Shown in pieces: positions 22,145-31,584 of a DNA stretch of 64,000 nt. Under the pieces are notes generated by a model. The model saw only the letters and a program-made list of their open reading frames with translations. It made no database searches and had not been told where the DNA came from. Made by a program: the position numbers and the translations under genes. Within the stretch, counting starts at the first letter, position 1. Each line of letters begins with the position of its first letter. The DNA comes from Calliphora vicina (Eukaryota; Arthropoda; Insecta; Diptera; Calliphoridae): contig NC_088784.1 of the NCBI RefSeq assembly GCF_958450345.1, positions 67,915,747-67,979,746 on the forward strand, read 5' to 3'.

Positions 22145-22273
22145 AGTCCGGCAATGCAAAAAACTTTTCTGAGCGAAGCCAGTTTTTGATACACCCCAGA
22201 GGAGAAAATCTTAGCGCTCGGCCAAAGGCCGGCAATGCAAACAACTTTTCTGAGTGAAGCCAGTTTTTGATAT
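22145..22273 (-). repeat. GC-rich units, inverted copies
   Basis: The same unit on the opposite strand: the tail of one (22145-22158), a full copy at 22159-22239 and a partial one at 22240-22273. With the direct copies they can pair into arms of roughly 80-130 bp around an ~80-bp loop. Confidence 0.9.
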
Positions 22274-22276
22274 TTA

Positions 22277-22305
22277 TGGGTTCTGCTTTTGTAAAGCAGA
22301 ACCCA
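22277..22305. other. Perfect 13-bp hairpin with 3-nt loop
   Basis: TGGGTTCTGCTTT, TGT, AAAGCAGAACCCA: a fully complementary stem directly after the inverted GC-rich units and just before the second run of the 15-bp motif. It may mark an element end. Confidence 0.85.
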
Positions 22306-22420
22306 ACAAAAATGAAATAACTCCCAATACGGTGAAATAACTCCTAATTCCCAAAATAAAATTAAATAAAACCCAACAACAAATGCATTGGGAGTTATTG
22401 CATTATGAAATAACTCCCAA

Positions 22421-22753
22421 AAAATAGTAAAAAAATTGTTTGCATTTTTTACACAATGCACACATTAGTTCGCTTTTATTATTAATTTTACATATTAATA
22501 GATTTTGGAATGTTTTTTGTTATCATCTTCGTTTGGAATTTTCAAGGTTTGGCAGGGTAAGTTTACGACTTGGCGAAATTTGTGTTCACAACCACAATAG
22601 TTGTAACATACAACGTACAACATACAACTAAGTTGTGAATTGGACAATTGATTTATTTTATAGAAAATTGTAGCATTTGACAACATTTCGTAAAATATAT
22701 AAAATAATTGCATAAAGAATTCAAAAATGCTAAATTTCCATTAAATAAAATTT
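22421..22753. other. AT-rich spacer
   Basis: Nothing recognised. Confidence 0.4.
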
Positions 22754-22907
22754 TACTATAAACCGGTTTTTTGAAGACAAAAACTGAAACCGTTTAACCG
22801 GTTTTTTTTAAAAGACAATAATCGAAACCGGTTTTTTCAAAAACACACATTTTCGGTTAAACCGGAAACCGGTTTTTTAAATTTGCCGGTTTTTTGGACA
22901 CTATAGT
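22754..22907. repeat. AACCGGTTT palindromic repeat cluster, likely hAT remnant
   Basis: Several AACCGGTTTTTT and inverse motifs in ~150 bp, ending GGTTTTTTGGACACTATAG; read inverted this gives TAGTGTCCAAAAAACCGG, similar to the TAGTGTTTATAATCCGG end at 26472. Dense NNCCGGNN palindromes next to a TAGTG end suggest transposon subterminal arrays. Confidence 0.5.
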
Positions 22908-23189
22908 ACAAAATGATCTTTGTGAGCTATTTAGAGTGCCTAGACACGTTCAGATTGCATATGTTCAACTTTACCTTAGCTAAATATTGTTATTGAAAAA
23001 TTAAGAGTCCCTGTAAGTTATTCTAAAGAAAGTGAAACAAAAATATTGTTCCTATATTTTTTACAAAAAAGGACACGAAAAAGTAATTTTTTTGACAAAA
23101 AATTTAAACAAAATTAGTTTGGTGGACTCTTAGCTATATTATTGCCATATATAGTTAAGCGGTGTAACCAAGTCTGAATTAGCTGTTGG

Positions 23190-23400
23190 CCAAAAACCGA
23201 TGACACCTATTTTTGAGGGGCCACTGACTAGAAGATAGTGTGCTGGACTATCAATCTGATGGTTGCGGGTTCGATACCCGCCATAGACTCTGGGTGTATC
23301 TGCAGACAAGCAAAAACGCTTCGCAGTTTGTGTTTGTAAAAAAGGATCTTTGGAGGCCAATTAAAAAAATTGGTCACCAAAATCGCCAAACTGAGTAATA
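23190..23400 (+). repeat. tRNA-derived SINE-like element
   Basis: The head CTAGAAGATAGTGTGCTGG, then ACTATCAATCTGATGG and GCGGGTTCGATACCCGCC resembles a tRNA 3' half with a T-arm hairpin (GCGGG/CCCGC) and Pol III B box. A non-tRNA body follows (TCTGGGTGTATCTGCAGAC... to about 23400). A 40-nt piece of the same head occurs at 18077-18118. No target duplication identified. Confidence 0.6.
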
Positions 23401-23890
23401 GGGTTTCACTACCCTTTGGTAGTAAAATGTTTCACAATTTTCGTTTGTTTTATTATGGATCTCCTTGAATTGTCAAAATCATGATTTAGCAAAATTAAAT
23501 AAAATATTGACAATTATTACGTTAATATTTTTATGATTAACAAGCGGTATTATGCTAATTAATATTCTTATAATTTCAAAATTCGCAAAAAACTGTTTCA
23601 TTGTAAAGTTTATTTTTTTCAGTCCTTAAACGATATTCTTTTATTTCACAATAACAGAAAAACCTGTTGAAATGTTTTTTTCTGCTTAAATGTCTATTGT
23701 TATGGTGACTGCCACCAGACTCAATATTGTACAATAATTAACTCCTTTTTTATAAAATTATATATATTTTTATACCTTTTCCATGGTGATAAAGGTATAC
23801 TTGTGTTTTTAATATAGTTGTATAATACGAGTACATATATATTAGGTTTGTCAATCATTCGAGTTTTATTTTAATCGATTAATTGTTTAA
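23401..23890. other. AT-rich spacer
   Basis: Nothing recognised. Confidence 0.4.
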
Positions 23891-23895
23891 CATTT

Positions 23896-24010
23896 TTATA
23901 CCCTACACCACCATAGTGGGGAGGGTATATTGGGTTTGTACTGATGTTTGTAAAGTCCAAAAATATTTGGTAAATATATTTTGGAACATATAAATATATG
24001 TTTGTGACAA
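23896..24010 (-). repeat. Terminal-hairpin family A, end fragment A2
   Basis: TATACCCTACACCACCATAG then GTGGGGAGGGTAT is the family A terminus, followed by a short piece of its body (TGATGTTTGTAAAGTCC). The rest is absent. Confidence 0.8.
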
Positions 24011-24041
24011 ACATTTTTATGATGAATCATTATATCATAAT

Positions 24042-24277
24042 CAGGGCTATTCCTGTTCTCACGTTCACCATTCACTGTATTTTTGGAAGCATAATTACAA
24101 CAATATTATGCAATTTCCAATTTCCAATTTCCTCAGCATTTCTAATTATAAATGTTTACACATGATTTTTTTAACCATAAGTATATAATTTTAGAAACTT
24201 TATTTAATATAAATATTATTGTAATTATGCTTCCAAAAATACGGTGAATGGTGAAAGTGAGAACAGGAATAGCCCTG
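24042..24277. mobile_element. 236-bp MITE with ~65-bp terminal inverted repeats
   Basis: The left end CAGGGCTATTCCTGTTCTCA is mirrored at the right end (TGAGAACAGGAATAGCCCTG), and pairing continues through CACCATTCAC and TTTTTGGAAGCATAATTAC. AAT lies on both sides and might be a 3-bp duplication. It sits inside a larger inverted repeat (GTTTGTGACAA near 24001 against TTGTCACAAAC near 24354). Confidence 0.85.
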
Positions 24278-24361
24278 AATATGTTGTTCTCAGATTATGA
24301 TATCCATAGACCGAAAGCAACATAATATGGTAAGTCCTTCATCATTAAAATGGTTGTCACA

Positions 24362-24533
24362 AACATATACTTGTTTACTGTAACCATATATATAATTGAC
24401 TAAATCATGTGAATCGTAAATTAACCATACTATGGTCACCATAATCATATAAATATTTACTGTGACTATAATATTGTTAAAAAATTTGTAAAAATATTGA
24501 AATGGTTACAGTAAACATGCGTGTATATGTATA
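24362..24533. repeat. Inverted repeat with TTTACTGTAACCAT arms
   Basis: CATATACTTGTTTACTGTAACC near 24363 is matched inverted by ATGGTTACAGTAAACATG near 24502, with further TGACTATAATATT/ATGGTCACCATA motifs between. Probably a MITE overlapping the flanks of the 24042 element. Confidence 0.6.
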
Positions 24534-24867
24534 CGGAATTCATGTCACCAAATTTTATTATGATCAGTTTTTTTTTAGGTTTTTCTAATCCTCCATCATA
24601 CCTTTAGAGTTATTTTTGGATTTTTTTATTTAATAAAATAATCATTTCAGTAATGTCTTCAGTTTCGTTTATTACCATGTCGTTCTGCGCCTCATTAGGG
24701 CAAAGTTCAATATAGAAAATTATAGAAAAAAGTTCATTACCAAATTCCTTAATTTCACTTTTCGTATTATATTTAAAAAAACTATAGCTAGAGGGAAATG
24801 TTCACGAGTAAAGAAATAAAATGTGTTTGTCTAAAACTCTATTTGTATATAAAGTGCAAAAAAAGAA

Positions 24868-25000
24868 ATTTCGGTTAATCGGCTAACCGACACAAATTAA
24901 TCGGTTTATTTGTTATTTGAAAATCGTCAATTTTAAATTATTCGAACAGTTAACAGACCAAAATTAATCGGTTAACCGATTAACGGTTAATCGATTGAAT
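24868..25000. repeat. CGGTTAACCGATTAA palindromic cluster
   Basis: Multiple CGGTTAACCG and TTAATCGGTTAACC motifs in 130 bp. Resembles the clusters at 22754 and 26472 and probably derives from transposon subterminal sequence. Confidence 0.5.
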
Positions 25001-25029
25001 ATCCTGGTAAGTATACACATTTTGCATGG

Positions 25030-25337
25030 AATATATGAAAAATGTACAAAATTTTTGCAAATGGGGCAAGGTTTGTGGAGCTTCTGAAAAGTAAGTATAA
25101 GTTTTTTACCTAAATATTTGATATTAAATGGGAAATTTTATTAAAATTGTGCTATTCGTAAAGAAGTTACAGATTTATTTCCACTTTTTTTTCATGCCAG
25201 AAGCTATCGAAAAATGTATGTCCTTACAAATCGGCCCACCCTACTGTACGTATACAGATTTCAAAGGCTACCACATTTTTGTTTCCAAACTTATAATAGA
25301 ATTCCTAGAAAACTACTTATCATTTAATAATTCTTAA
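25030..25337 (-). repeat. Dispersed repeat family E, fragment
   Basis: GGGGCAAGGTTTGTGGAGC and TTCTGAAAAGTAAGTATAAG match, inverted, the 21320-21450 segment of the long copy. The 69-codon frame here has no motif. Confidence 0.55.
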
Positions 25338-25482
25338 TTAAGTACACAGAAAGTTTGCTAAATGAAAAATCTCCAAATTTTTCAATTCAGTTGACAAATA
25401 TTCTTCTCATCCTTCCAAGTAGACTGAATGACTGTAGCCACGGATGAATAAAACATTATTTATCTTTTTTATAAATCGCCAT

Positions 25483-25593
25483 TTATTTAAATGAGTTTTT
25501 AATACAGTAATTTTCGTAATGTGTCTGTGTAGTTGTGAACACAGCTATATTTTCCGTTACTACTTCCTTCCCTACAAAGTTTAGCTTCGCCAT
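25483..25593 (-). other. In-frame continuation after the candidate gene's stop
   Basis: Immediately after the TAG of the candidate gene, an ATG opens 36 codons (MAKLNFVGKEVVTENIAVF, then TTTQTHYENYCIKN) in the same frame, ending at TAA beside an AATAAA (minus strand, near 25489). Either 3' UTR, a decayed C-terminal coding part cut off by a nonsense mutation, or a readthrough extension. Confidence 0.25.
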
Positions 25594-26030
25594 CTATTCG
25601 ATTTCTGGAACAATTTCACTCATTGAAGTGGTTGTTGTTGTTGCAATTGGCATTTTGTAGTCACCGATAAAAATCTGAATGTTTTTATTTGTCAACTACA
25701 AACAAATTGCTTTTAAAACACCATTTAAGTATATTTTACTTCACACCATTACAAATAACCAGATAATGATCGTAGATATACAAGCGTAGAACATTTACAT
25801 TTTACACAGGCACTTACCGGGGAATTTTTAAATATTTATGTACTCACAAACCATTTCGCTTTGGATGGTAGTTCACACCATCTTGGAATTCCACAAATGT
25901 TTCTCTGATTATAATGACAATCACTCTTATTTGTTTGGTTTTGTTTTACTGTTTTATTGTTATCTCTTGTTTTTGTTTTCCCTTCCATCATTTGTTGTTG
26001 TTGTTGTTGTTGGTGTTTGTAATACGCCAT
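25594..26030 (-). CDS. Candidate two-exon gene, uncharacterised protein
   Basis: Unrecognised. Exon 1 (26030-25848) starts at an ATG in good context (TAAAGATGGC) and encodes 61 residues: MAYYKH, a run of seven Gln encoded mostly by CAA, a Lys/Asn/Thr-rich stretch, then HYNQRNICGIPRWCELPSKA. It ends exactly at a codon boundary before GTGAGT. A plausible acceptor (TTTGTTTGTAG, exon from 25695) keeps the same frame through TNKNIQIFIGDYKMPIATT to a TAG at 25594, giving about 95 residues; a weaker acceptor at 25674 is also in frame. The implied intron is 152 nt. A polyadenylation hexamer lies near 25489. No signal peptide or domain seen. It lies in repeat-poor DNA. Chance remains possible. Confidence 0.35.
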
Positions 26031-26039
26031 CTTTATTTA

Positions 26040-26471
26040 TAGCATTCTTATAAATACTTTGGAGATAAATTCTTATAAATTGTGTTAATTTTATTTTAAG
26101 TCAATTCTAAATGATGCAGATACCGTGAAATTTATCAAACCTAAAGGAACTTTTTCCTTCTTAAAACGGTCTCCCGTATTTAATCTTTAGAAATGTTGCG
26201 CACACATCCACATGTAAGTTAAGATGGCTGTGTGTGTGTATGCGTGTTTATTTGGAAACTTTTTCCTGCTGTTTTTAAAGTGTAACTTGCCACAATTATC
26301 CAACAAAAACATGCTAATTACATGTCAATGATATATTTTATAATGCCTTTTACATACCCTGTGCATTACTTAGCAGTAGTTTGGAAAAATCTTGGTAATA
26401 ACAGGCAATTACTCAATAACTTAATTTCTAATGACTATTACATACTGTCTGCATTGAATAAAAGTTGTCTT
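26040..26471. other. Upstream region of the candidate gene
   Basis: AT-rich, repeat-poor, with a short GTGTGTGTGTATGCGTG run near 26230. Would contain the promoter if the minus-strand gene model is right; no clear core element was found. Confidence 0.3.
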
Positions 26472-26590
26472 TAGTGTTTATAATCCGGTTAACAGAAAAA
26501 CCGGTTAATTTGAAACGTTGAGTTTCGGTTAACCGGCTTATGCGGTTTACAAACATATATCAGTCGGTTAACCGGTTTTTAAAATTTGAA
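26472..26590. repeat. CGGTTAACCGG cluster, likely hAT terminal fragment
   Basis: TAGTGTTTATAATCCGG followed by repeated CGGTTAACCGG motifs. See the related clusters at 22754 and 24868. Confidence 0.5.
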
Positions 26591-26642
26591 ACTAAAATCA
26601 ATAAATCTCATGATTTGATGAATTTTTTACAGGAATCGTAAA

Positions 26643-27181
26643 TAACGGTTATTTTTCCCCGTCAAAAAAAAAACTCATTTGAGGAGTTTTATTTTTTCCG
26701 TCATAAAATAAAAGTTATTTGAGTAGTTTTATTTTTTCTACTTTTTCCAGCATCTTTCTTTATTGATTCTATCTGATATAATGTTTGTAGTAATTAATTT
26801 ATTTAAGAAAAAAAAAACAACAACAATTTGATAATAGGAATCAAACAATAACAAATTAAAATCCCAATTGATTTTATTTTAATGACAATTTATTCAATTG
26901 CAATGAAAGGTGCTTTACGAATTGTATTGATCTGACCAGTTTACATAAAATCTGATCAATTTACATAAAATGAGTTTTATTTTCTGACGGGAAAAATAAA
27001 ACTCCACAAATTACTTTTATTATATGACGGACAAAATAAAACTCCTTAAATGAGATTCTTTTACTGATGGGAAAAATAAAACTCCTGAAATGAGATTCCT
27101 TTTCTGACGGGAAAAATAAAACTCCTCAAATGAGATTCTTATTTTGACGGGAAAAATAAAACTCCTCAAATGAGTTTTTTT
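26643..27181. repeat. Palindromic 40-bp tandem array element
   Basis: On the right side GAAAAATAAAACTCC recurs at 26991, 27031 (one base changed), 27071, 27111 and 27151: an exact 40-bp period. On the left side the inverted motif GAGTTTTATTTTTTCCGTC recurs at 40-bp steps (about 26643, 26683, 26723). The arms can pair (CTCATTTGAGGAGTTTTATT against its complement near 27140-27175). A related piece occurs at 57085-57150. No ORF. Confidence 0.88.
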
Positions 27182-28740
27182 ATTACTGCTATTTGAAACT
27201 CTTTTTTTAAGAGTTTCATGAGAACTTTTATTTTTAAGTTGAATAATAACTGTTTTAGATTTTTAAGTCAAGAGGAAGTGCGTTTGCATATTATAGGCCT
27301 TTTTTAGGATTTGGAACATTATCGATTTCATATCAGAAAGTATTCGCTCGGCTAGGTCTTGAAAAAACATGCTTGGATGTGCTATTTATCTCTTATAATC
27401 CGAGTTATAGGAATTTTTGAAATTTAAAATTTTGCCATTCCTTAGTCAGCTTTTTTAAAAAATTGTAAAAAATAAAATTTTTGAGATTTTCGCTCCAATT
27501 TTTTTAAATTGTGGGATTCTATTTGATCTTTTGACAAGGTTTTTTACACTTGGTTTTTGAATAAAATATTGAGAAAATTTATAAAAAATTTTTGTTATGA
27601 AAAAGTGTAATATTTTTGAAGGACGGAGATTTAAAGTGGCATATTTTAGAATCTAATTGAGATATTGACTTGAAACAAATTGAATTGACAAACAAATTAG
27701 GTCGTAATAAATTTGTATCAAATTGTTCCTAATCCTATTAAAATTTTGATACAAATTTTAGTTTTTGAAACTCAATAAATATGTAATATGTTATTAAATC
27801 TTTATTTATTAATAAAACTGAATAAAATGTTCACAGTTTTATAAATTTGTCATTCTATATAACAAAGTGTAAAAAAACTTGTCAGAAGATGAAAGGTAAT
27901 CCCGCAATTCCTAAAAATTCGTGTGAAAATCCCAAAAATGTTATTTTTAACAATTTTGCCCATAGGGTGCACATTTCCTATGGGGCTAGGAAAATACTTT
28001 GGGGATAAATAGGGATTACATCAAGGTTTCCAAAGCTGCTTTCCGTTTTCTGATCCCAGCTTTGGGATTTTAGAACATGTGGCTTAAAGTTGAAATTTTG
28101 ATAAAAAAAAGGTAAAATTCCGAAGGGCTTAGGGGCGACATATTCGAAAAATACGACATGTTTTTTTTATACCAAAATATTATCCGTAAAGTTACCTTAC
28201 AGAAAAACATAAAATTGTTATATGTTCTTAAAGAATGTTTTTTCTTAATAAAAAAAGAGTTAAGTCACCTTTTCGGCCAAAAAACAGCAAAAATCTAGAA
28301 TTTTTAAATTGAAAATCATTTATCTTTGGATCGATAATTGATATTTTTCTGAAATCTTTTGTATATTATTGATAATTTAGTTGTCTAACCAACAAAAAAA
28401 TCAAGTGGATTAGGTTCAAAAGTACGATCTATAATTTTAAAAAAGCGGACCAAGGTATGGCAAAATTTTAAAATTTCCATTTTGAAATGCCCATAACTAG
28501 GAAATTATAATAGATAAAGAGCACAAGTTTTCTCAAGAGCTGCGCTTTCCAAAAATATAAAAATCTTTGAAATCGGAAGGGAAACAAAAAAATTACATGT
28601 GTTTAAAAATTTTACATGTCGAAGGTATGCTACTTCGAGCCCCCATAGCCTCTGGAATATTTATAGGTACCATTTTAGTAACTTAAACTCGAATTCTTCT
28701 TGGCTACGTCAAATTTTATCCCGATCGGACTGGCCGTTTA

Positions 28741-29771
28741 CACTGAGGGAAAAATGACGTTGCAAAATCGACAACGGTTGGTGTCATTTTGGCACCATAC
28801 GGTGTCACTTTTTTTCGACACCGTACGTTTACAATTTTTAAACAAATGGGTACGAATCGACAACGCAATGTTGTTAAATTAAACGCCGACGCATCTCAAC
28901 GTGAGTTGCTGACAAGTTATTGTCAAAGTGTTGCGGCGAAACTGTTTGCTCTGCTTTGTTTTTATAAGTGAGTTTTAAATTTTATTTACATTAAAAAAGT
29001 GAAAATATATATAAAAGAAAGTGTAATTGTGTTTAATAGTGAATTTGTGTTGATGCAGATGAAGATCCAGGCAGTGCAAGAAATGAAAATATCACCGAAT
29101 CCACTGACGACATACAACTCCAAAAATTCCTGGAAACAGTAAACATACAGTTTTTGTACATTTAAAAGGAAAGTAGAGGTATATATATATATATATAAAA
29201 TATATAGCCTATTGACGCTTCCCGGTAAGGATCTATCTACGTTCCAAATTTCAATAAAATCGGTTCAGCCGTTTAGGCGTGATGCTCAAATAAATAAACA
29301 AACCAACAAACAAACTTCAAGACATTTATATATTTACATATATAGATTATCAGCAATGTAGAATACAATAAGTATTTGTTTTATTTTGTTTTGCCAAATT
29401 TAAACATGAAATTTATATGTATTTTATATTTATGTATTTATTCGTATTGTATTTAAAAATAAATGTGAAACATAAAGGAATTATTATTTATTTCAATTAC
29501 CAAATCGTACACGAACGGTATCAAATCCACAACATATGGTTTCAAATTGACAACGGTGCGGTATCAAATTGACAATGGTCTGGTGTCAAATCGTACACGA
29601 ACGGTGTCAAATCGACAACGAATATTGTCAATTCGGCAACTGAATGGTGTCATTTTTTCGTTGTCAAATTGACACCGTTCGTGTACAATTTGTGCACATA
29701 CGGGGTTGATACACTATTGACACCGAATGGTGTCGAATCGTACACGGATGTGTTCATTTTTTCTCTGTGTG
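28741..29771. mobile_element. 1,031-bp TIR element with subterminal GGTGTCAA/ACACCG repeats
   Basis: Left end CACTGAGGGAAAAATGA, right end TCATTTTTTCTCTGTGTG (inverted match with a 2-nt slip). TA flanks both sides, and the uninterrupted paralogue at 46550 reads CGTTTAGAAATGCC, so the insertion duplicated TA. Both ends are packed with short motifs such as GGTGTCAAAT, GACACCGT, CGTACACGAACGG and ATTGTCAATT in both orientations. A possible exon remnant lies at 28845-29165 (a GTGAGT donor at 28968 and an acceptor before GATGAAGATCCAGGC), but the frames do not join. Confidence 0.8.
29170..29345 (+). repeat. RTE-like tail or similar 3'-end repeat with (TA)n
   Basis: A (TA)n run at 29180-29202 precedes AAAATCGGTTCAGCCGTTT then CAAATAAATAAACAAACCAAC and a closing ATATATAG. 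This wording is typical of widespread insect short repeats derived from non-LTR 3' ends. Nested in the element at 28741-29771. Confidence 0.4.
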
Positions 29772-29825
29772 TAGAATTGCCAGATTTAGTTCCAAAAAAT
29801 GTTGATTCTGCGCCAAGGTGCAGCA

Positions 29826-30303
29826 GTAAATCCTGCAGTTCATAGAACTAATTCCGTAACAAAGAATTTGTTAGCCACTAAGAACTACTAAAAATGTTAT
29901 TTCTAGCTTCTCAAAATGTTTTTCACGTGGTTATCTCCTGGGTAGTGACATGAAATGCAGAGTTTTTAATATATTCATCTGTATGTGTCTGTATGTTTAT
30001 TAGAGTTGGATTTTAAGTGAAGTTAAATAATGGCACCACATTATTTTTTGGGTAGAATAAATAAAAAAAAAAAAACACCCATAAAAATAGAGAAGATAAC
30101 CCAGTATGCAACATTTCGAGTCAGTTCTTTTTATCGAACTTATTTCGAATTAAAATCGAAAATATGAATTTATTATGATGCTCTATCCAATCTACATTAT
30201 TTAGAACATCGTATTTTAATATTTTATAGAAATGGCGAATAATGTTCGATTTTTTTTTGAATGTCTAATTTTATTTTTGCACAAATTGACAAATTCATAT
30301 ACA
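29826..30303. other. Spacer
   Basis: Nothing recognised; AT-rich with an A-run at 30062. Confidence 0.4.
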
Positions 30304-30305
30304 TA

Positions 30306-30829
30306 CAGTGGTGGCCAGGTAATTAAGACAAAAATTGTTTGCTAAATTCCATGTAATTGTCAATTATTTTTTCAAATATTTCCACAAATATGTATGCATG
30401 AAGACTGCTTTAACACACAAGTGTGTTTTATTCGACTGTATCAATTCATACATATTCACCACGAAATCATAAGATTTTTCTACAACTTGACCAAATTTTT
30501 TTTTTTTTAAATAAACATATTTTCTCACATTTATATAATTATATTTTTATTATTATAAAATATTCGGACCAAATTTCGTATTTTTAGTTCCATTAGTTTC
30601 GGTCATATCATGTTATTAACAGCGGATGTTCGCTGAGGTGGGTCAACGTATTTCCACATATATTTGTCCATATATGTTTTACCGATTTTTCCAAACATTT
30701 TTGAGAAACTAGAAACCTTAATAATAAATTGCATACCCTTAGAGGTCCTTTTATTTTGGCTCTAACGCACTTAAAATTCAGTTGATGAAAAAAATTCAAG
30801 TATTTGTCTTAAATTGGTGGCCACCACTG
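30306..30829. mobile_element. Tc1-like TIR element, non-autonomous
   Basis: Left end CAGTGGTGGCCAGGTAAT plus TAAGACAAA, mirrored at the right end TTTGTCTTAAATTGG plus TGGCCACCACTG; flanked by TA at 30304-30305 and 30830-30831. TA duplication and CAGTGGTGGCCA ends are Tc1-type. At 524 bp it cannot carry a transposase. The 63-codon minus-strand frame at 30608-30799 has no clear transposase motif. Confidence 0.88.
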
Positions 30830-30831
30830 TA

Positions 30832-31580
30832 CATATTATTCTTTTGTCAATTTGTGAGAAAATAAAATTTTGTTTCTTATCCTATCAATAACATATTCAT
30901 AGAAATATAGTTTAACACGAAAAATGGATCAAAGACGTCTTAAGTCCAGCGCAGCCAATTATTGATGTTGTTTTTGACAATTCGAATCTTCATAATCAGC
31001 AAACATCAGAAATATGTGCAGAGTTTATTGCATTTGAAAATGAAAACACATCTAACGCAACATTATTGGATAATAATAAAGGTATTGAATATGCATTATT
31101 TCAAGAAGAAATTGCTCGATGGTATAAAATATACGAAATTGTTCATATATTTAATCGAAATCGAATCAATTTAGAACATTTTTAATACCGAAAAAGGTAT
31201 AGTATATCGATAAAAATTAGAATCAGAATAATAAATAATTTTCGACTCTTTATCGCTCTGCACTCTACTTAGGAAAACACGCACATTCTCGACATTATAT
31301 CGAAGTCGATATCGATCAAATTTTACGAAAAAATGATTCATTTTCGAAATAACTTCGAATCATTTTGCATACTGGGAAATGTCGGTTTTAGTTTAAATTA
31401 TAAAATTTAGTAGTAGTTGTAGTATTAAATTAATTTGTTTTGTTTTATTATATGTAATAATGAAGTTGTTTACTGTATTGTGAAGAACAATTTGTATTTT
31501 ATAAATTCTTTTAGAATTTTTTCTCTTAATTATCCTTTGGGTTTTTAGGGCTATTACAAAAATTCTAGAAGTTGTTTAAT
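30832..31580. other. AT-rich spacer
   Basis: Nothing recognised; the 70-codon frame at 30962-31174 has no motif. Confidence 0.4.
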
Positions 31581-31584
31581 TTAA

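Larger units (their letters stand above)
21522..22420. repeat. Compound GC-rich direct/inverted repeat block
   Basis: Three nested components. (1) A 15-bp motif TGAAATAACTCCCAA repeated about a dozen times in exact or near-exact form at 21522-21750, resumed at 22312-22345 and 22388-22420 (one copy inverted). (2) An 81-83 bp GC-rich unit, about 4 direct copies at 21757-22063 and about 1.6 inverted copies at 22145-22273. (3) A perfect 13-bp hairpin at 22277-22305. Frames stay open on several strands across it only because GC-rich DNA lacks stops. Origin unknown. Confidence 0.9.
27340..29825. mobile_element. Foldback family C, copy carrying a nested TIR element
   Basis: Closely parallels 44841-46601: GAAGGACGGAGATTTAAAGT, ATAAAATTGTTATATGTTC, TTGAAATCGGAAGGGAAAC and CATGTCGAAGGTATGCTA phrases in the same order. 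Its right arm, interrupted by the element at 28741-29771, resumes with GAATTGCCAGATTTAGTTCC and ends ...GATTCTGCGCC near 29820. The left arm is truncated near 27340. It retains the empty TTAA site (28228-28231) that is occupied in the other copy. Confidence 0.8.

Noticed and set aside
21802..22257. 151-codon plus-strand ORF and overlapping ORFs across the 22-kb repeat block
   Set aside because: Frames are open in several phases and on both strands over the same GC-rich tandem/inverted repeats, which is what a stop-poor repeat gives by chance.
26643..27181. CRISPR-like array (regular 40-bp spacing)
   Set aside because: The whole 40-bp unit repeats with no unique spacers, it is palindromically arranged, and the genome is eukaryotic.
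28845..29165. Two-exon gene in the TIR element (GTGAGT donor, GCAG acceptor, DEDPGSARNENITEST frame)
   Set aside because: The exon phases do not join: splicing at the strongest sites creates an immediate stop. Kept only as a possible transposase remnant.
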